A DNA stretch of 64,000 bases from CBDCFV01 sp965203835 (GTDB lineage: Bacteria; Chloroflexota; Dehalococcoidia; Lucifugimonadales; UBA3495), in NCBI GenBank assembly GCA_965203835.1, contig OZ241919.1, positions 248,001 through 312,000 on the forward strand, read 5' to 3'. Below, one piece after another: positions 49,560-60,082 of this stretch. The translations under genes were made by a program, and so were the position numbers. Numbering within the stretch: position 1 is the first letter of the stretch; every line of letters begins with the position of its first letter. The notes beneath the pieces are model-generated. The model did no database searches. It saw nothing but the letters and a program-made list of their open reading frames with translations, and was not told the origin of the DNA.

Positions 49560-50864
49560 GTGACTTCTTTTTCTCTGGCCGCCATGGTGTCCGGCTTTGT
49601 CCTTATGGCTATCGCCGTTTCACCGGTGGTCAGCCGGATGGCTAGAAGCCCGCACGCCGCGCCCGCGTGGGCGGTGTCGTTCCAATCCCTGGACTTCCGA
49701 TTGCTGTGGATATCCATCCTGTTCTATTCCGTGGGAAACGGCATGGAGCAGGTCGCCGTTGGTTGGCTGGTCTTCGAGCTGACCGGATCGTCTTTCATGG
49801 TGGGAGTGTCGTCCGCTGCCCGGATGGCGCCGTTCTTTTTCCTCGGTATTCTCTCGGGGACGTTGAGCGACCGGCTGGAGCGCAAGACCTTCCTGCGGCT
49901 TGTAACGTTTCTGGCCAGCGGCGTGGCGGTTGCGATGGCCCTGTTGATCCTGGGGACCAGCGCCAACGTGTGGCTGGTCATTGCATTGGTGGTGGCGCAG
50001 GGTTCGGTGTTCGCCTTTGCCTTGACCATCCGCCAAGCTTACACGGTGGACATAGTAGGGTCACGGCAGGCGCTGAACGGGCTTGCGCTGACCTCCATCA
50101 GTATGCAGGCGGGGGGTATCGCCGGGTCGCTGGGGTCTGGGGTACTGATCGAGGGGTGGGGACCGGGATGGCAGTACGTGGCGGTCGGCGGCTGCTACGC
50201 GGCGTCGGGGTTGACCCTGTTCGCGGTACGCACCTCTCAACGGACGATGGCGGCTGCCCGGGAGTCTGTGCTGCGGAACCTGGCCGGGTACATACAGTTG
50301 CTGCGGCGCAACCGCACACTGCTGATCCTGATGGGTCTTGCATCGATCACAGAGATCTTTGGATTCACCCACATGACCCTGTTGCCGGTGTTCGCAAAGG
50401 ACGTGATCGGTGTGGGCCCGGCGGGACTGGGAATCATGACGGCTGTGCGGCAGGGCGGCGGCCTGATAGGGTTGGCCCTGCTGGCGAGCCTGAAAGACTA
50501 CCGGAGGAAGGGCCTGCTGATGTTCGTCATGGCCGGCTTGTTCGGCCTGGGCCAGATGGCCTTCTCCCTGTCGGCCAACCTGTACATCTTCCTGGTGGTG
50601 CTGGCGGTGGTCAACGCTTCAGCCCACGCTGTCGACACCCTGTACAAGACGCTGATGCAGACAGTCGTGGCGGAGGAGGAGAGGGGACGGGCCATGGGTT
50701 CCTGGGTGTTGAGCCTTGGTACGGCGCCGGTAGGCCACCTGGGGCTTGGGGCGTTGGCCAGCGCGTTGGGGGCGCAAGGGGCATTGCTGGTGAACGGGAC
50801 GGTGCTGGCGTTCGTCAGCTTGTCGGCCGGCATCGGGATGAAGGAGACACGACGGCTGGAGTGA
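49560..50864 (+). CDS. MFS transporter (EntS/MFS_3-like)
   Basis: A 434-residue major facilitator protein with about twelve membrane helices. The core starts at 'FQSLDFRLLWISILFYSVGNG' and includes 'LSGTLSDRLERKTFL', the MFS loop 2-3 motif. It most resembles EntS-like drug or siderophore exporters. The first ~35 residues are variable; GTG at 49560 or ATG at 49584 could start it. Substrate unknown. Confidence 0.86.
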   Translation: MTSFSLAAMVSGFVLMAIAVSPVVSRMARSPHAAPAWAVSFQSLDFRLLWISILFYSVGNGMEQVAVGWLVFELTGSSFMVGVSSAARMAPFFFLGILSGTLSDRLERKTFLRLVTFLASGVAVAMALLILGTSANVWLVIALVVAQGSVFAFALTIRQAYTVDIVGSRQALNGLALTSISMQAGGIAGSLGSGVLIEGWGPGWQYVAVGGCYAASGLTLFAVRTSQRTMAAARESVLRNLAGYIQLLRRNRTLLILMGLASITEIFGFTHMTLLPVFAKDVIGVGPAGLGIMTAVRQGGGLIGLALLASLKDYRRKGLLMFVMAGLFGLGQMAFSLSANLYIFLVVLAVVNASAHAVDTLYKTLMQTVVAEEERGRAMGSWVLSLGTAPVGHLGLGALASALGAQGALLVNGTVLAFVSLSAGIGMKETRRLE

Positions 50865-50876
50865 CCGCCGCTCGGG

Positions 50877-52121
50877 TTACTCCTCGCCAAAGTACCGGCG
50901 GCGGGCGGCTTCGTCCAAGGGGAGCACCGGACCACTGAGGAAGGTGTCGGGGTTGCGGGTGCGGTCTTCCCTCCAAAGGGCGAAGGCTTGCCTGCGGCGC
51001 CGGTCGGCTTCGGGGCCGGTCTCCAGCATCAACCTGGTTGCCCAAGTCTCGGCGGTGTGGATGGTGTCGTGCAGTTGACGCCACGCCTCGGCATAGGCCT
51101 CGCCTGCCTCATTCCAGTCTTCATGCTTTATCAATTGGTCGCGCAGTCCCCTGGCGTTTGCCAGAGCCATTGACAAGCCCTGGCCCCAAGTGGGATCGGC
51201 CACCGCCGCAGCGTCGCCGACGAGAGCGATGCCGTTACGATAGGGCTTGTCAACCCACACCGCCGCGCCGGAGAAGGTTGCCAGAGGCCCGGCGGGTTGG
51301 GCGTCGGCGTAAAATTCAGCGGGCGCGCCCGCTTGGATGGTAAGTTCCAGGAAGCGGGCCAAGTCCTGCTGGCCCCGCAAGCGGAAATTCTCTTCGGCCC
51401 GGAAACAAACGTAGGCTCGTGCCCGCCCGCTGCCCTGAGGGAAGAGCAACACGAACAGGCCGTCTTCACTCCTCATGCCGGCCAATGTTGCATCTTCAGG
51501 GGCGGTTACGCCGTCCAGCAGAATCCCGGCGACCATATTGCCGTCCGGGTCGTGGTTGACTTGGAACCCTCCCAAGGTCCGTACCTGTGAAGTCCTGCCG
51601 TCTGCCCCGACCACCAAGCGGGCGGATATTTCCTCCGTGCTTCCATCGACCGATACAGTGACAGTGTGGATTCCCGCCTTCGCAGGAATGACGGAAGAAG
51701 GGGAGGAGTTTCCGTTGGCGGCAATGTCCACGAGCCTGGCTCCGCGACGCACCTCTGCGCCGGCGTCGATGGCGGCTTGCAGCACGGCCTCTTGAAGATT
51801 GGGATGGAAGCAGGCCAGCACGGGTTCACCGCAGGGCGTGGTCCTCTCCAGGTTCCGGTGGCCGGAGCGGGAGCCGTCCTGATAGCCGTCCCAGAAGGTC
51901 AACGGGTGGCCGCCGGTATTCATTACCACATCGTAGAGGCCCAACGCGCGAAGCTCGGGCACACCCCACGGCATTATGGCTTCGCCGCGCACCCGGTCCC
52001 TGAACGCCATCTCCCGTTCCAGGACAAGAACGCGGGCGCCGTGTTCCGCCATTCCCTTAGCCAGTGCAGAACCGGCCAAGCCACCGCCAACGGTAATGAT
52101 GTCGTAGTCAACAAATGCCAT
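50877..52121 (-). CDS. FAD-dependent oxidoreductase (PHBH/geranylgeranyl reductase-like fold)
   Basis: A 414-residue flavoprotein. 'ITVGGGLAGSALAKGMAEHG' binds the ADP moiety, 'LVVGADGRTSQVRTLGGF' is the DG motif, and 'IALVGDAAAVADPTWGQGLS' is the GD motif of the PHBH fold. It is a hydroxylase- or reductase-like enzyme of unknown substrate. Residues about 143-151 read 'VIPAKAGIH'. That segment is encoded by a copy of the dispersed palindromic repeat at 51668-51694 and is an in-frame insertion in a surface loop. Confidence 0.87.
   Translation of the reverse strand: MAFVDYDIITVGGGLAGSALAKGMAEHGARVLVLEREMAFRDRVRGEAIMPWGVPELRALGLYDVVMNTGGHPLTFWDGYQDGSRSGHRNLERTTPCGEPVLACFHPNLQEAVLQAAIDAGAEVRRGARLVDIAANGNSSPSSVIPAKAGIHTVTVSVDGSTEEISARLVVGADGRTSQVRTLGGFQVNHDPDGNMVAGILLDGVTAPEDATLAGMRSEDGLFVLLFPQGSGRARAYVCFRAEENFRLRGQQDLARFLELTIQAGAPAEFYADAQPAGPLATFSGAAVWVDKPYRNGIALVGDAAAVADPTWGQGLSMALANARGLRDQLIKHEDWNEAGEAYAEAWRQLHDTIHTAETWATRLMLETGPEADRRRRQAFALWREDRTRNPDTFLSGPVLPLDEAARRRYFGEE
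51668..51694. repeat. dispersed palindromic repeat, copy 2 (inside a CDS)
   Basis: A 27-base element, GGATTCCCGCC at one end and GGAATGACGG at the other. It is the inverse of the copy at 18996-19020 with three differences. It lies in frame in the FAD oxidoreductase gene and encodes 'VIPAKAGIH', a tell-tale peptide of this repeat type. Confidence 0.8.
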
Positions 52122-52181
52122 GCTTCAGGTCATTCCGCTTCAGGTCATTCCAAGGAGATGTCCAATATTCCGGCGGTAGGG

Positions 52182-53015
52182 CTAAGAAACGCCGGACCGC
52201 CAAGCCGTGCCCTCAGTCCTGCCAAGGAAGTCGGACACCAGAGATGGGTTGGCGGCGATGACACTGGGGTTCCTAAGGCTGGCGGGCTGCCCCTGTTTGT
52301 CCACGACGACGCCGCCGGCCTCTTTTACCAAGACCAAGCCCACGGCCAAGTCCCAAGGAGACAGGGAGTGGTGGAAGTACAGATCCACCCGTCCGGCGGC
52401 GGCGTAGGCCAACCCCAAGCCCGATGACCCCATCCAGCGGACGCTGACCAAGCCGGGCCACAAGGAACGGACAAGGTCCAGAGCTTCCCCGGCCCGGGCG
52501 TCGACGTAACCAAGATCGCAACCCAGCAACGCCTGCGATACTTCAGGGGTATCGGACACGGCAATGGGTGCGCCATTCAGGAATGCGCCTTGCCCGACAG
52601 CCGCAGTGAACGTCTCCTCGCGCACCGGGTCGTAAATCACGCCAGCAATGATGTCCTCACCTTCAGCAAGGGCCACCATGGTGCAGAAATGGGGGATGCC
52701 CTGGGCGTAGTTGCGGGTGCCGTCCAGCGGGTCCACGACCCAGCGGTAGGGCGAAGCCCCCGCCACCGGCTGGGACTCTTCGGCAAGGATGCCGAAATCA
52801 GGGAATGCGGCGGTCAAAATTTCCAGCACCTTGTTTTCGGCGGCAACATCTATGTCGGTGACGATGTCGTTGCGGCCCTTGAAGGTGATTTGCAGGTCGG
52901 AGTCCCACCCGCCGCGGATAATTTCTCCTGCGGCACGGGCGGCTTCCAGTGCAACGTCCAGGGCACTGCGGCCGTCGGAGGTTGCAGGGAGGGAGCGATT
53001 CGAAGTTTCGGTCAT
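52182..53015 (-). CDS. inositol monophosphatase family protein
   Basis: A Li-sensitive, Mg-dependent phosphatase fold, 277 residues. Metal motifs are 'GILAEES' (Glu), 'WVVDPLDGTRNYAQGIPHF' (DPLDGT) and 'LSPWDLAVGLVLVKEAGG' (WDxAxG). It may dephosphorylate inositol-phosphate, as needed beside Ino1, or other sugar phosphates or 3'-phosphoadenosine phosphate. ATG start at 53015. No signal peptide. It is upstream of the FAD oxidoreductase on the same strand. Confidence 0.9.
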   Translation of the reverse strand: MTETSNRSLPATSDGRSALDVALEAARAAGEIIRGGWDSDLQITFKGRNDIVTDIDVAAENKVLEILTAAFPDFGILAEESQPVAGASPYRWVVDPLDGTRNYAQGIPHFCTMVALAEGEDIIAGVIYDPVREETFTAAVGQGAFLNGAPIAVSDTPEVSQALLGCDLGYVDARAGEALDLVRSLWPGLVSVRWMGSSGLGLAYAAAGRVDLYFHHSLSPWDLAVGLVLVKEAGGVVVDKQGQPASLRNPSVIAANPSLVSDFLGRTEGTAWRSGVS

Positions 53016-53145
53016 ATAGTCCTTTGCTCGTGATAGGGTTTGCGGCTCCGCTTTATTATAGGCGGTTGGCTACGGCTTGGCAGGGTAAACCTGTGTCAGC
53101 GGAAACGAGACGGGTTGGGCGCAGCGCCAAGGTTAGAGACGGTTT

Positions 53146-56100
53146 TCAGGAGGGGCACAATCGGGCGAGGAGGGGCGTGCCGGCGTACATGTGCCGGATT
53201 GGGGAGCCTTCACTACAGTCCAGGCCGCTGACGTCGGCCCCCCTGTCCAGCAGAAACTCTGCTATCCCGGTTGCATATACCAGTTGTTGCAAGAGTGTCC
53301 CACCGTTGCCCCGAGCGTCTATATCGGCTCCCGCGTCGAGCAGCAAAGCCATTACCGCCGTGCGGCCCGCCCAAAGTAACGGCGTGCGGCGATCGTGATC
53401 TCTGGCCTCTGTGTCGGCTCCTCGCTCCAGCAACAAGGAAACCAAGCGTTCCTGAATCTCCGTAAAATGACTCTTTCCTGGGTGTAATCGAGGCGAGGCC
53501 AAATGCAATGGCGTTACACCGCGATTGTCCTTGGCATTGACGTCCGCGCCCCGGTCCAACAACAAAGCGGCCCGGTCAGGACTTGGGATACCGGTGACGG
53601 ACGCCGCAAAGTGGAGGGCCGTCCAATCGTTATTGGTCCTGGCATCAATGTCGGCGCCCCGGTCCAGCAACAGGGCGGCCATCGGCAGCCCACGCCGACT
53701 GTTGGCCACAGTCACGTGCAGGGGAGTCGCGCCCTCATCGGTCCTGGCCTCAATATTGGCGCCGCGGTCCAGAAGCGTTGAGGCCACGGCCGGATTGGAA
53801 TTACCCCACGCTGCCAGATGAAGGGCCGTAAATCCACCGATCTCACCGATAACGGCGGTGGACTCGATGCCGGCGCCCTGGTCGAGGAGAAAGTTGACCA
53901 TTTTCAGTCCATTGTCATTGTAGTTCGCAGCATAGTGCAAGGGTCTTCCATGAGTCTCCCTCCCCTCAAGCCATTCAGGAACGATATCGGCGTTGAGGTC
54001 GGCGCCCCGGTCAAGCAGCAAAGCGGCCACAGAGGTATCGGGATTAAAACGTGCCGCCACATGGAGGGGCGTCCCGGTAATAGAATCCAAGCCGAAAGCC
54101 TTGTAGTTGACGTCCGCGCCCCGGTCAAGCAGCAGAGTGATCACCTTTAGCGACGTCTCAGGGTAATTTCCGACCGCAAAATGCAAGGGCGTCCCGTCGG
54201 CTCCACCTCCTTGGACGGCATAGGCATCAACATCCGCGCCCCTGTCCAGCATCAGATTAATCAACGGAATCACCACATCATCGGGATGGCCCGCCATAAC
54301 CAAAACATGAAGAGCGGACCAGTGGGTGGTGGTCCCCTGTGCGTTGGGATCGGCCCCCCGGTCCAACAACAATTCGATGATAGCCGGATCATCTCTCCGG
54401 CAAGCTGCGCTCAAGGGCGTAACGTTATCTTCGATACCGCTCTTCGCGTTGACGTCGACGCCCAGGTCCAAGATCCGAGCGATCATCTCCACGTCGAAAT
54501 CACGGACCGCCCGAACCAGAAAAGTCTCGTGTTTGAGACCATTCTTGATATTAACGTTTGCGCCCCGGTCCAGCAGCAAATTGACCAACGCCATATTTTT
54601 GTGCACATGCCACGCCGCGTATAACGGCGTCTGACCGCCATCGGGCTTGGCGTCAATGTCTGCGCCCCGGTCCAGCAACAAAGCGGCAATCTCCGGATTG
54701 GAGGCGGAACGAAGGGGCGTAGTGCCGTCATCGCTCCCGGCGTTGACGGCAGCACCCCGGTCCAGCAGCAGTTCAATCATCGCAAGCTTACGGCCAGGTC
54801 TCACATTGCCTACCCACCAATGCAGGGGTGTAACACCATTATCGTTCCTCGCGTTGACGTCCGCGCCCCGGTCCAGCAGCAAGACGGCAATCTCCGGATT
54901 GGAGGCAAGATGACGGGAGACAAGATGGAGGGGCGTATTGCCGTTACTGTCCTTGGCGTTCACGTCGGCGCCCTGGTCGAGCAAGTGCTCAATCTCGGCC
55001 AGGACCGGAGGCGAAGCGCGCAGAGCGGACAACAAATCGTCATGGCTGGGCACGGCCCCGCGGCCCAGGAGCAGGGCCGCGATTTCCGGTTTCGTCACTG
55101 CATAGTCCAGCGGCGTTTTCCCGTGATTACTTCTGGCGTCAACGTTGGCTCCCCGCTCCAGCAACAGGGCGATCGCGTCGGGCTGACCGGCTTTCACCGC
55201 CGAATGCAGCGGCGTCAGCCCGTTGTTGTCCTTGGCCTCTATGTCCGCTCCGCGGTCCAGCAGCAGGGTAGCGACTTCCAGAGCATTCGCGATAATACCA
55301 ACGTGTTCGACCGCCAGATGAAGGGCCGTCCAACCGTGGTCACCCTTGGCGTTCACATCCGCACCCCGGTCCAGAAGGGCCTCGACAGTTGCCGTGCTGG
55401 CGCCGTCGAGGACCGCCTGCACCAGGTCGCCAGGGAGCCGGTCGCCGGGCCGCGCGGGAGTCGGCCCAGGCACGGGCGCCGGTGTGGGACCGGCACAGGC
55501 GGGGGTGTTGGCCGGGCCACCGGGGCGCTAAGTATTTGCTCAATCCTCCGCTGCTCTTCGCCGGTGATACCGTCCAGAGTGATTCTCCGAACATCGGCAA
55601 GCTTCACAATTTCATTATCGGTGAGGCCGTCGGCGACCCAGGGGAGTCCGACAATGCGGTGGGCCAAGGAGGTATCCTGTTCACTGATTTTCCAAAATTG
55701 ATTGAGAAAAAAACTTGTATCAAAGGTGGCGCCGTCGTTGAGCCACGGGAACGTCAAAATACGCTCCGCCAGTGAAGCGTCCGCCCGGCCAATGTGCCCG
55801 AGATAGAGGACCGCGAGATTCTCGTTCCCGGTTACGCCGTCGGCAACCCACCGGAGACCCAGGATAGCCCGGGCCAAGGCCGGCTGTTCGCGTTCCATCC
55901 GGGACCAGGACATACCGTCCAGAATCAGGGGAAAGTCTGCCGACGGCAGCACCGCCGCCGGAGCCGGCGTTGACACGGGAACGGTAGCCGCAGCGGGGGC
56001 GGGAGTTGGCCCCCCAACGTAGGTCTGGGCCATGCACTCGGCCATAGACCGGTCTCCGCGCCGCGTGAGGCAGTAAGCCGTGGCGCGGGCCTTGTCAGCC

Positions 56101-56810
56101 GTCTGAAAGGCGGTGGGGGCGACCGTAGGCAGCGGAGTTGGGGTTGGCGCGGGAGTTGGGACGGGCGCCGATGCATGGGTGGCCCCTGGCGAGGGAATGT
56201 AGACCTGCGCAATACAAGCTTCCATTGTAAGGTCGCTGCGCCGGGATGAGCAGTAGAACATTGCTTGGGTCATGTCCGAAGTTCGGGCAGAGTTGGGCAC
56301 CGGCGCAGGATTGGGAGTTGGCCGAACGATGTGGGTTGCTGCCATGCAGTCGGCCATCGGACGGTCGCGGCCCTCGGTGAGGCAATAGGCCATGGCACGG
56401 GCTTTGTCCTTGGTCTGGAAGACTGTGGGGGCGGCCGTGGGCACGGGAACCCTGTCTGGAGCCGACGTAGGTTTGGGCGCAACGGGCGACGGCGCGGGCG
56501 GCTTGGTTGGCGAGACCGTGGAAACGACGGCCCGAGTTGCGAGGTGTATGGGAGTCGCTTCCGGCGTGGGGGTAGATTGGGGGGCCGGAGTGGCCGGGGA
56601 GAGGGTCGCAACATGCACGTTTATGAGCAGGGATGAGGTTGGCGTTATGGTGGGGTCGAGGGTTATGAAGGGCGTGAACGTTGGCGTTTGGGGAGCGTCA
56701 GTCGTGGTATCACCGGAGGATTGAGTCTGCGTTCCGCAGGACAGGAGGGCGGCGACGAACAAGCCAAGGATTGCAGTTGCCGCGAGGGTGTTGAGGCTCT
56801 TCATCCGCAT
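53146..56810 (-). pseudogene. ankyrin-repeat lipoprotein gene with a frameshift (lipoprotein N-part + ankyrin C-part)
   Basis: Two overlapping frames look like one gene. From ATG 56810 the first frame has a lipoprotein signal ('LFVAALLSC'), a Thr/Pro-rich linker, three Cys-pair repeats of the form 'AYCLTxxxDRxMAxCMA', and four to five 'WVADGVT'-type motifs. It then runs into the Pro-rich 'VARPTPPPVP' and loses sense near 55353. The second frame (to 53146) begins in the same Pro-rich linker ('PGPTPARPGD') and encodes about twenty ankyrin repeats ('LLLDRGADVNAKDNNG'). One extra C in the CCCCC run near 55500 would join them into a protein of about 1,220 residues. It may be a real frameshift, a programmed one, or a sequencing error. 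Confidence 0.72.
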
Positions 56811-56832
56811 ATTCGCTCCATGGCAGCAGACA

Positions 56833-59800
56833 TTAGGGAGAGCTGGGGCAGAAGGGCAGCCCAAGCTTATCGAAGTCATTCAGGCGCACGTCGTGCAGTC
56901 TGTCCGGCACGCAGCCGGCCAACCGGTTGCCATTGACGTACAGGGTTTCCAGATTGGACAGGTTGGTCAATTCGGACGGAATCGGCCCGGTCAACTGGTT
57001 GCCAGCGAGGTGCAACTCAGACAGGTTGGACAGGTTGCCCAGTTCGGGGGGAATCGGGCCAGTCAACAGGTTGTTGGAGAGGGCAAGGAACCTGAGGTCG
57101 GCCAGGTTGCCCAATTCGGGCGGGACCGGGCCGGTGAACTGGTTGCCATCCGGATTGCCAAAGAGGCCAAGGGCTCGCAGCCGGGAGAGGTTGCCCAACT
57201 CGGGAGGAACAGGTCCGGTCAACCGGTTGTGAGAGAGGTCGAGGGTTACCAGGTTGGACAGGTTGCCCAGTCCGGGAGGAATCTCCCCGGTCATCCGGTT
57301 GTCACGCAGGGCCAGCATTTCCAGCTTAGACAGGTTGCCCAATTCGGACACGATGGGCCCGTTCAAGCGGTTGGAACCGAGGCGCAGGCTTACAACTCGG
57401 TGATCATTGTCAGTAACTACTCCGAACCATTGGCCGATGGGCAGGTCGCTCAGCCAGTTCCTGTTTTCCTCCCAATTTTCCCCGTCGGTGGAATTGTAGA
57501 GGGCGACAAGGGCAGCCCGGTCGCCCTCATGCTCGGCGGTTATTTTCACTTGACAGAATGGAAGCCCCAGCTTGTCGAAGTCGTTTTCCACGGCGCGGCG
57601 GAGGCCCGGCGGGATGCACCCGGTCAACTGATTGCCTGAAAGAAATAACCTCCGCAGTTGAGTGAGGCCGTTGCCCAACTCCGGGGGAATCGCTCCGGTC
57701 AGACGGTTGTCAGCCAGGTCCAACTCTCGCAGATAGGAAAGTTGAGCTAATTCCGGTGGGATAGGGCCGGTCAATTGATTGCCGGAAAGGTTTATTCGTG
57801 TCCGGAAGAAAGGGCCGCCCAGTCCGGGGGGATCTGCCCTGTCAGTTGGTTGTCGGATAGGTCCAGGAGTTGGAGGCTGGCGACGGCGCCCAGGTCCGGG
57901 GGAATGTCACCGGTCAACTGGTTGCTGGCAAGGTCCAAGTTGTGCAATTTGGGGAGAGCGGCCAACTCTGAGGGGATGGGACCGGTCAACCGGTTGTGAC
58001 CGAGGGACAGGCTGGACAGGTTAGCCAGTCCAGCCAGTTGGGGCGGAATCGCTCCGGTCAACTGGTTGCCGCCGAGGGACAGGCCTTGCAGGTTGTCGAG
58101 GCCATTGCCCAACTCCGGAGGGATTGGGCCAGTCAACTCGTTGCCTGAGAAGTTCAGGAAATGCAGGTTGGACAGTTTGGCCAACTCCGCAGGGATTGGC
58201 CCCGACAATCGGTTACCGGCGGCCTGGACCTCTTGGAGGTTGGAGAGGTTGCCCATTTCCGGCGGGACAGGCCCGGTCAGTTGATTACGTTGAAGGTCTA
58301 TATATTCCAGGTGGGAAAGCCCGCCGATCTCGGCCGGAAGCTGCCCGGCCAACTGATTGACTTGGAGGAACAACTTAACGACGCGGCCATCGGAGTCGGT
58401 CTGCAAGCCGTACCACTGGTGGAAAGGGACCTCGCTCATCCAGAAGCGATTGTTGATCCAGTTTTCTCCGTTGGCAGCACTGTAGAGGGCGACCAACGCA
58501 GCCGTGTCCGGGGTGGACGGGACGGAGCCGGAAGGTATCCATCCGGGAGGCGGCCCACCGTGGAGACGGGAATACAAGTCGCTGAACTCGTCCTGGCGGT
58601 CCGACGGGGTATTGGACAGGAAGGCTTGGTAGATTTCGTCTTCGGTCGCGGGTGAGCCGCTGGACTCGCCCGCTTTGTACAGCTCTCTCAAAGAGGACGC
58701 GACCACCTCGTGCCCAAGAGCATTGTACATTCCCAGCAGAAAAGACTCCCCCAGGGGGTAGTGGCAATCGTGCAGTCCGCGAAGACCTTCGCCCACAAGG
58801 CGAATACCAGTGGGGTCGGGCGGCGGTTCGAGCCACTGCACCACATTCGTTACACCTGACGGGGAACAATAGCTGTCGACGTTTCGTTGGGCAGCAGCAT
58901 AGCGGGACTGCAGGCTGGTATTGTCGCTGACGTGCAGAGTGTACGACTCAAGAAACTCCGCCGCTCCTTCCCGGAGCCAGTCTGTAGAGTTACGGCCATC
59001 AAAATAGTAGTGGGCCAGTTCGTGAAAAAGCATCCCTTTGAATTGTGGTTCTGACGGGTCGGTTTTCACCACGATGTGGGTACCGGCGTTGAATCCTGCT
59101 TCGAACAAGTCCGATACAGCCGGGAAGTCGGGTTCCAAATAGAGGATGATGTCGTTCTTTACCCACGGCGGCCCCATGAAGTCTTCTATGGTCTCGACCC
59201 CGGTGTGCATCCATTCGAACACACTGTCGTCGTGCTGCCTGAATAAAGGCCGCTGTACCGTGAACAGGTTTACCTGACCGGAAGGCAAGGAAATAGTTTC
59301 GGAACGCAGGCGACTATCCTGTATGAGGTCCAGAAAGAGACCTTCTTGGTGCTCGATTACTTGCGCGAGAATAACGATCAAGGCTGCCTCTTCATCGGTG
59401 AGGCCGTCCCGAAACCACTGCCGGTTGATGATTTCATTCCACAGGTCCGGCTCATCAATGACGAGTTCACGCACAGAGGCCAAAAAGTCCCGGTGGAGAC
59501 TCCGATCCTCACCATCGAACAACGGCTGTTCCAAGACGGAGGTCGCTATACCCGAGTCGATTTCGGCGATGGCCAGGATATGGTCCAGTGCCCACCTTTC
59601 ATCGTCGGTGATATTGTTGGCGAGCCACGGGAATTCCGATATGGCTTGGGCTATGGACGGGTGTCTGGTTTCCAGTTCGCCGAGGTAATACGAGGCAGGC
59701 CGGACGAGATGCTTGGAGACGAGAACACCGGACACTGGGGACGTGGGCGTGATTGTCGGCTTTGGCGCGGTTGCCGCAGGTTTGATTGCTTGGACCGTTG

Positions 59801-59921
59801 CCGGCGTAGTAGTCGTGGGAGGGGCAGGGACGGCGGGGGCCAATTCGCAAGCAGACATGACCGCCGCGAACAAGCCAGCGACGATGATTGCGGCGAACGT
59901 TATGAGGCTATTCATCCGCAT
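56833..59921 (-). pseudogene. secreted metalloprotease-LRR lipoprotein gene with a frameshift
   Basis: From ATG 59921 the protein has a lipobox 'AAVMSAC', a Thr/Pro linker, two to three 'PWL/DGLT'-type motifs, then a zinc-protease-like domain with 'MLFHELAHYYFDG' (HExxH) and 'WLREGAAEFLESY' (downstream Glu, gluzincin style). After 'AALVALYSAANGENWINNRF' come plant-type leucine-rich repeats ('LTGPIPPELGNLSNL'). The frame stops at 57792 in mid-repeat ('WAALSSGHE'), and the repeats continue one frame over from 57774 to 56833, ending 'DKLGLPFCPSSP'. One extra T in the CTTTC near 57802 restores a single protein of about 1,030 residues. Confidence 0.75.
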
Positions 59922-59951
59922 ACTCACTCCACAGCAGGAGGGGTCAGAGAG

Positions 59952-60055
59952 CGCCGGGGCAGAAGGGTAGGCTGAGTTCATCGAAGTCGTTTAGGTGCAC
60001 GTCTCACAACTCATCGGGTACGCAGCCGGGCAAGGTATTGGCGCCAATCATCATT
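59952..60055 (-). pseudogene. LRR C-terminal remnant
   Basis: The minus strand reads 'NTLPGCVPDEL', a TGA, then 'DVHLNDFDELSLPFCPGAL' and a second TGA. This closely matches the intact C-terminus of the neighbouring LRR protein ('NRLAGCVPDRLHDV', 'LNDFDKLGLPFCPSSP'). It lies between the Ig-like lipoprotein gene and the protease-LRR gene and has no repeats before it. It looks like what remains after an LRR C-terminal module was replaced or deleted. Confidence 0.7.
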
Positions 60056-60082
60056 AGCGGAAGCGGAGGCAGGCGACTATTG

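Noticed and set aside
53146..58360. Repeat-rich DNA read as a CRISPR or tandem-repeat array
   Set aside because: The periodicity comes from ankyrin and LRR codons; the units are translated, imperfect and lack uniform spacers.
59952..60055. The internal TGA of the LRR remnant as a third selenocysteine codon
   Set aside because: The context is a degenerate repeat end with no redox fold. The aligned residue in the intact copy is a His, not Cys.
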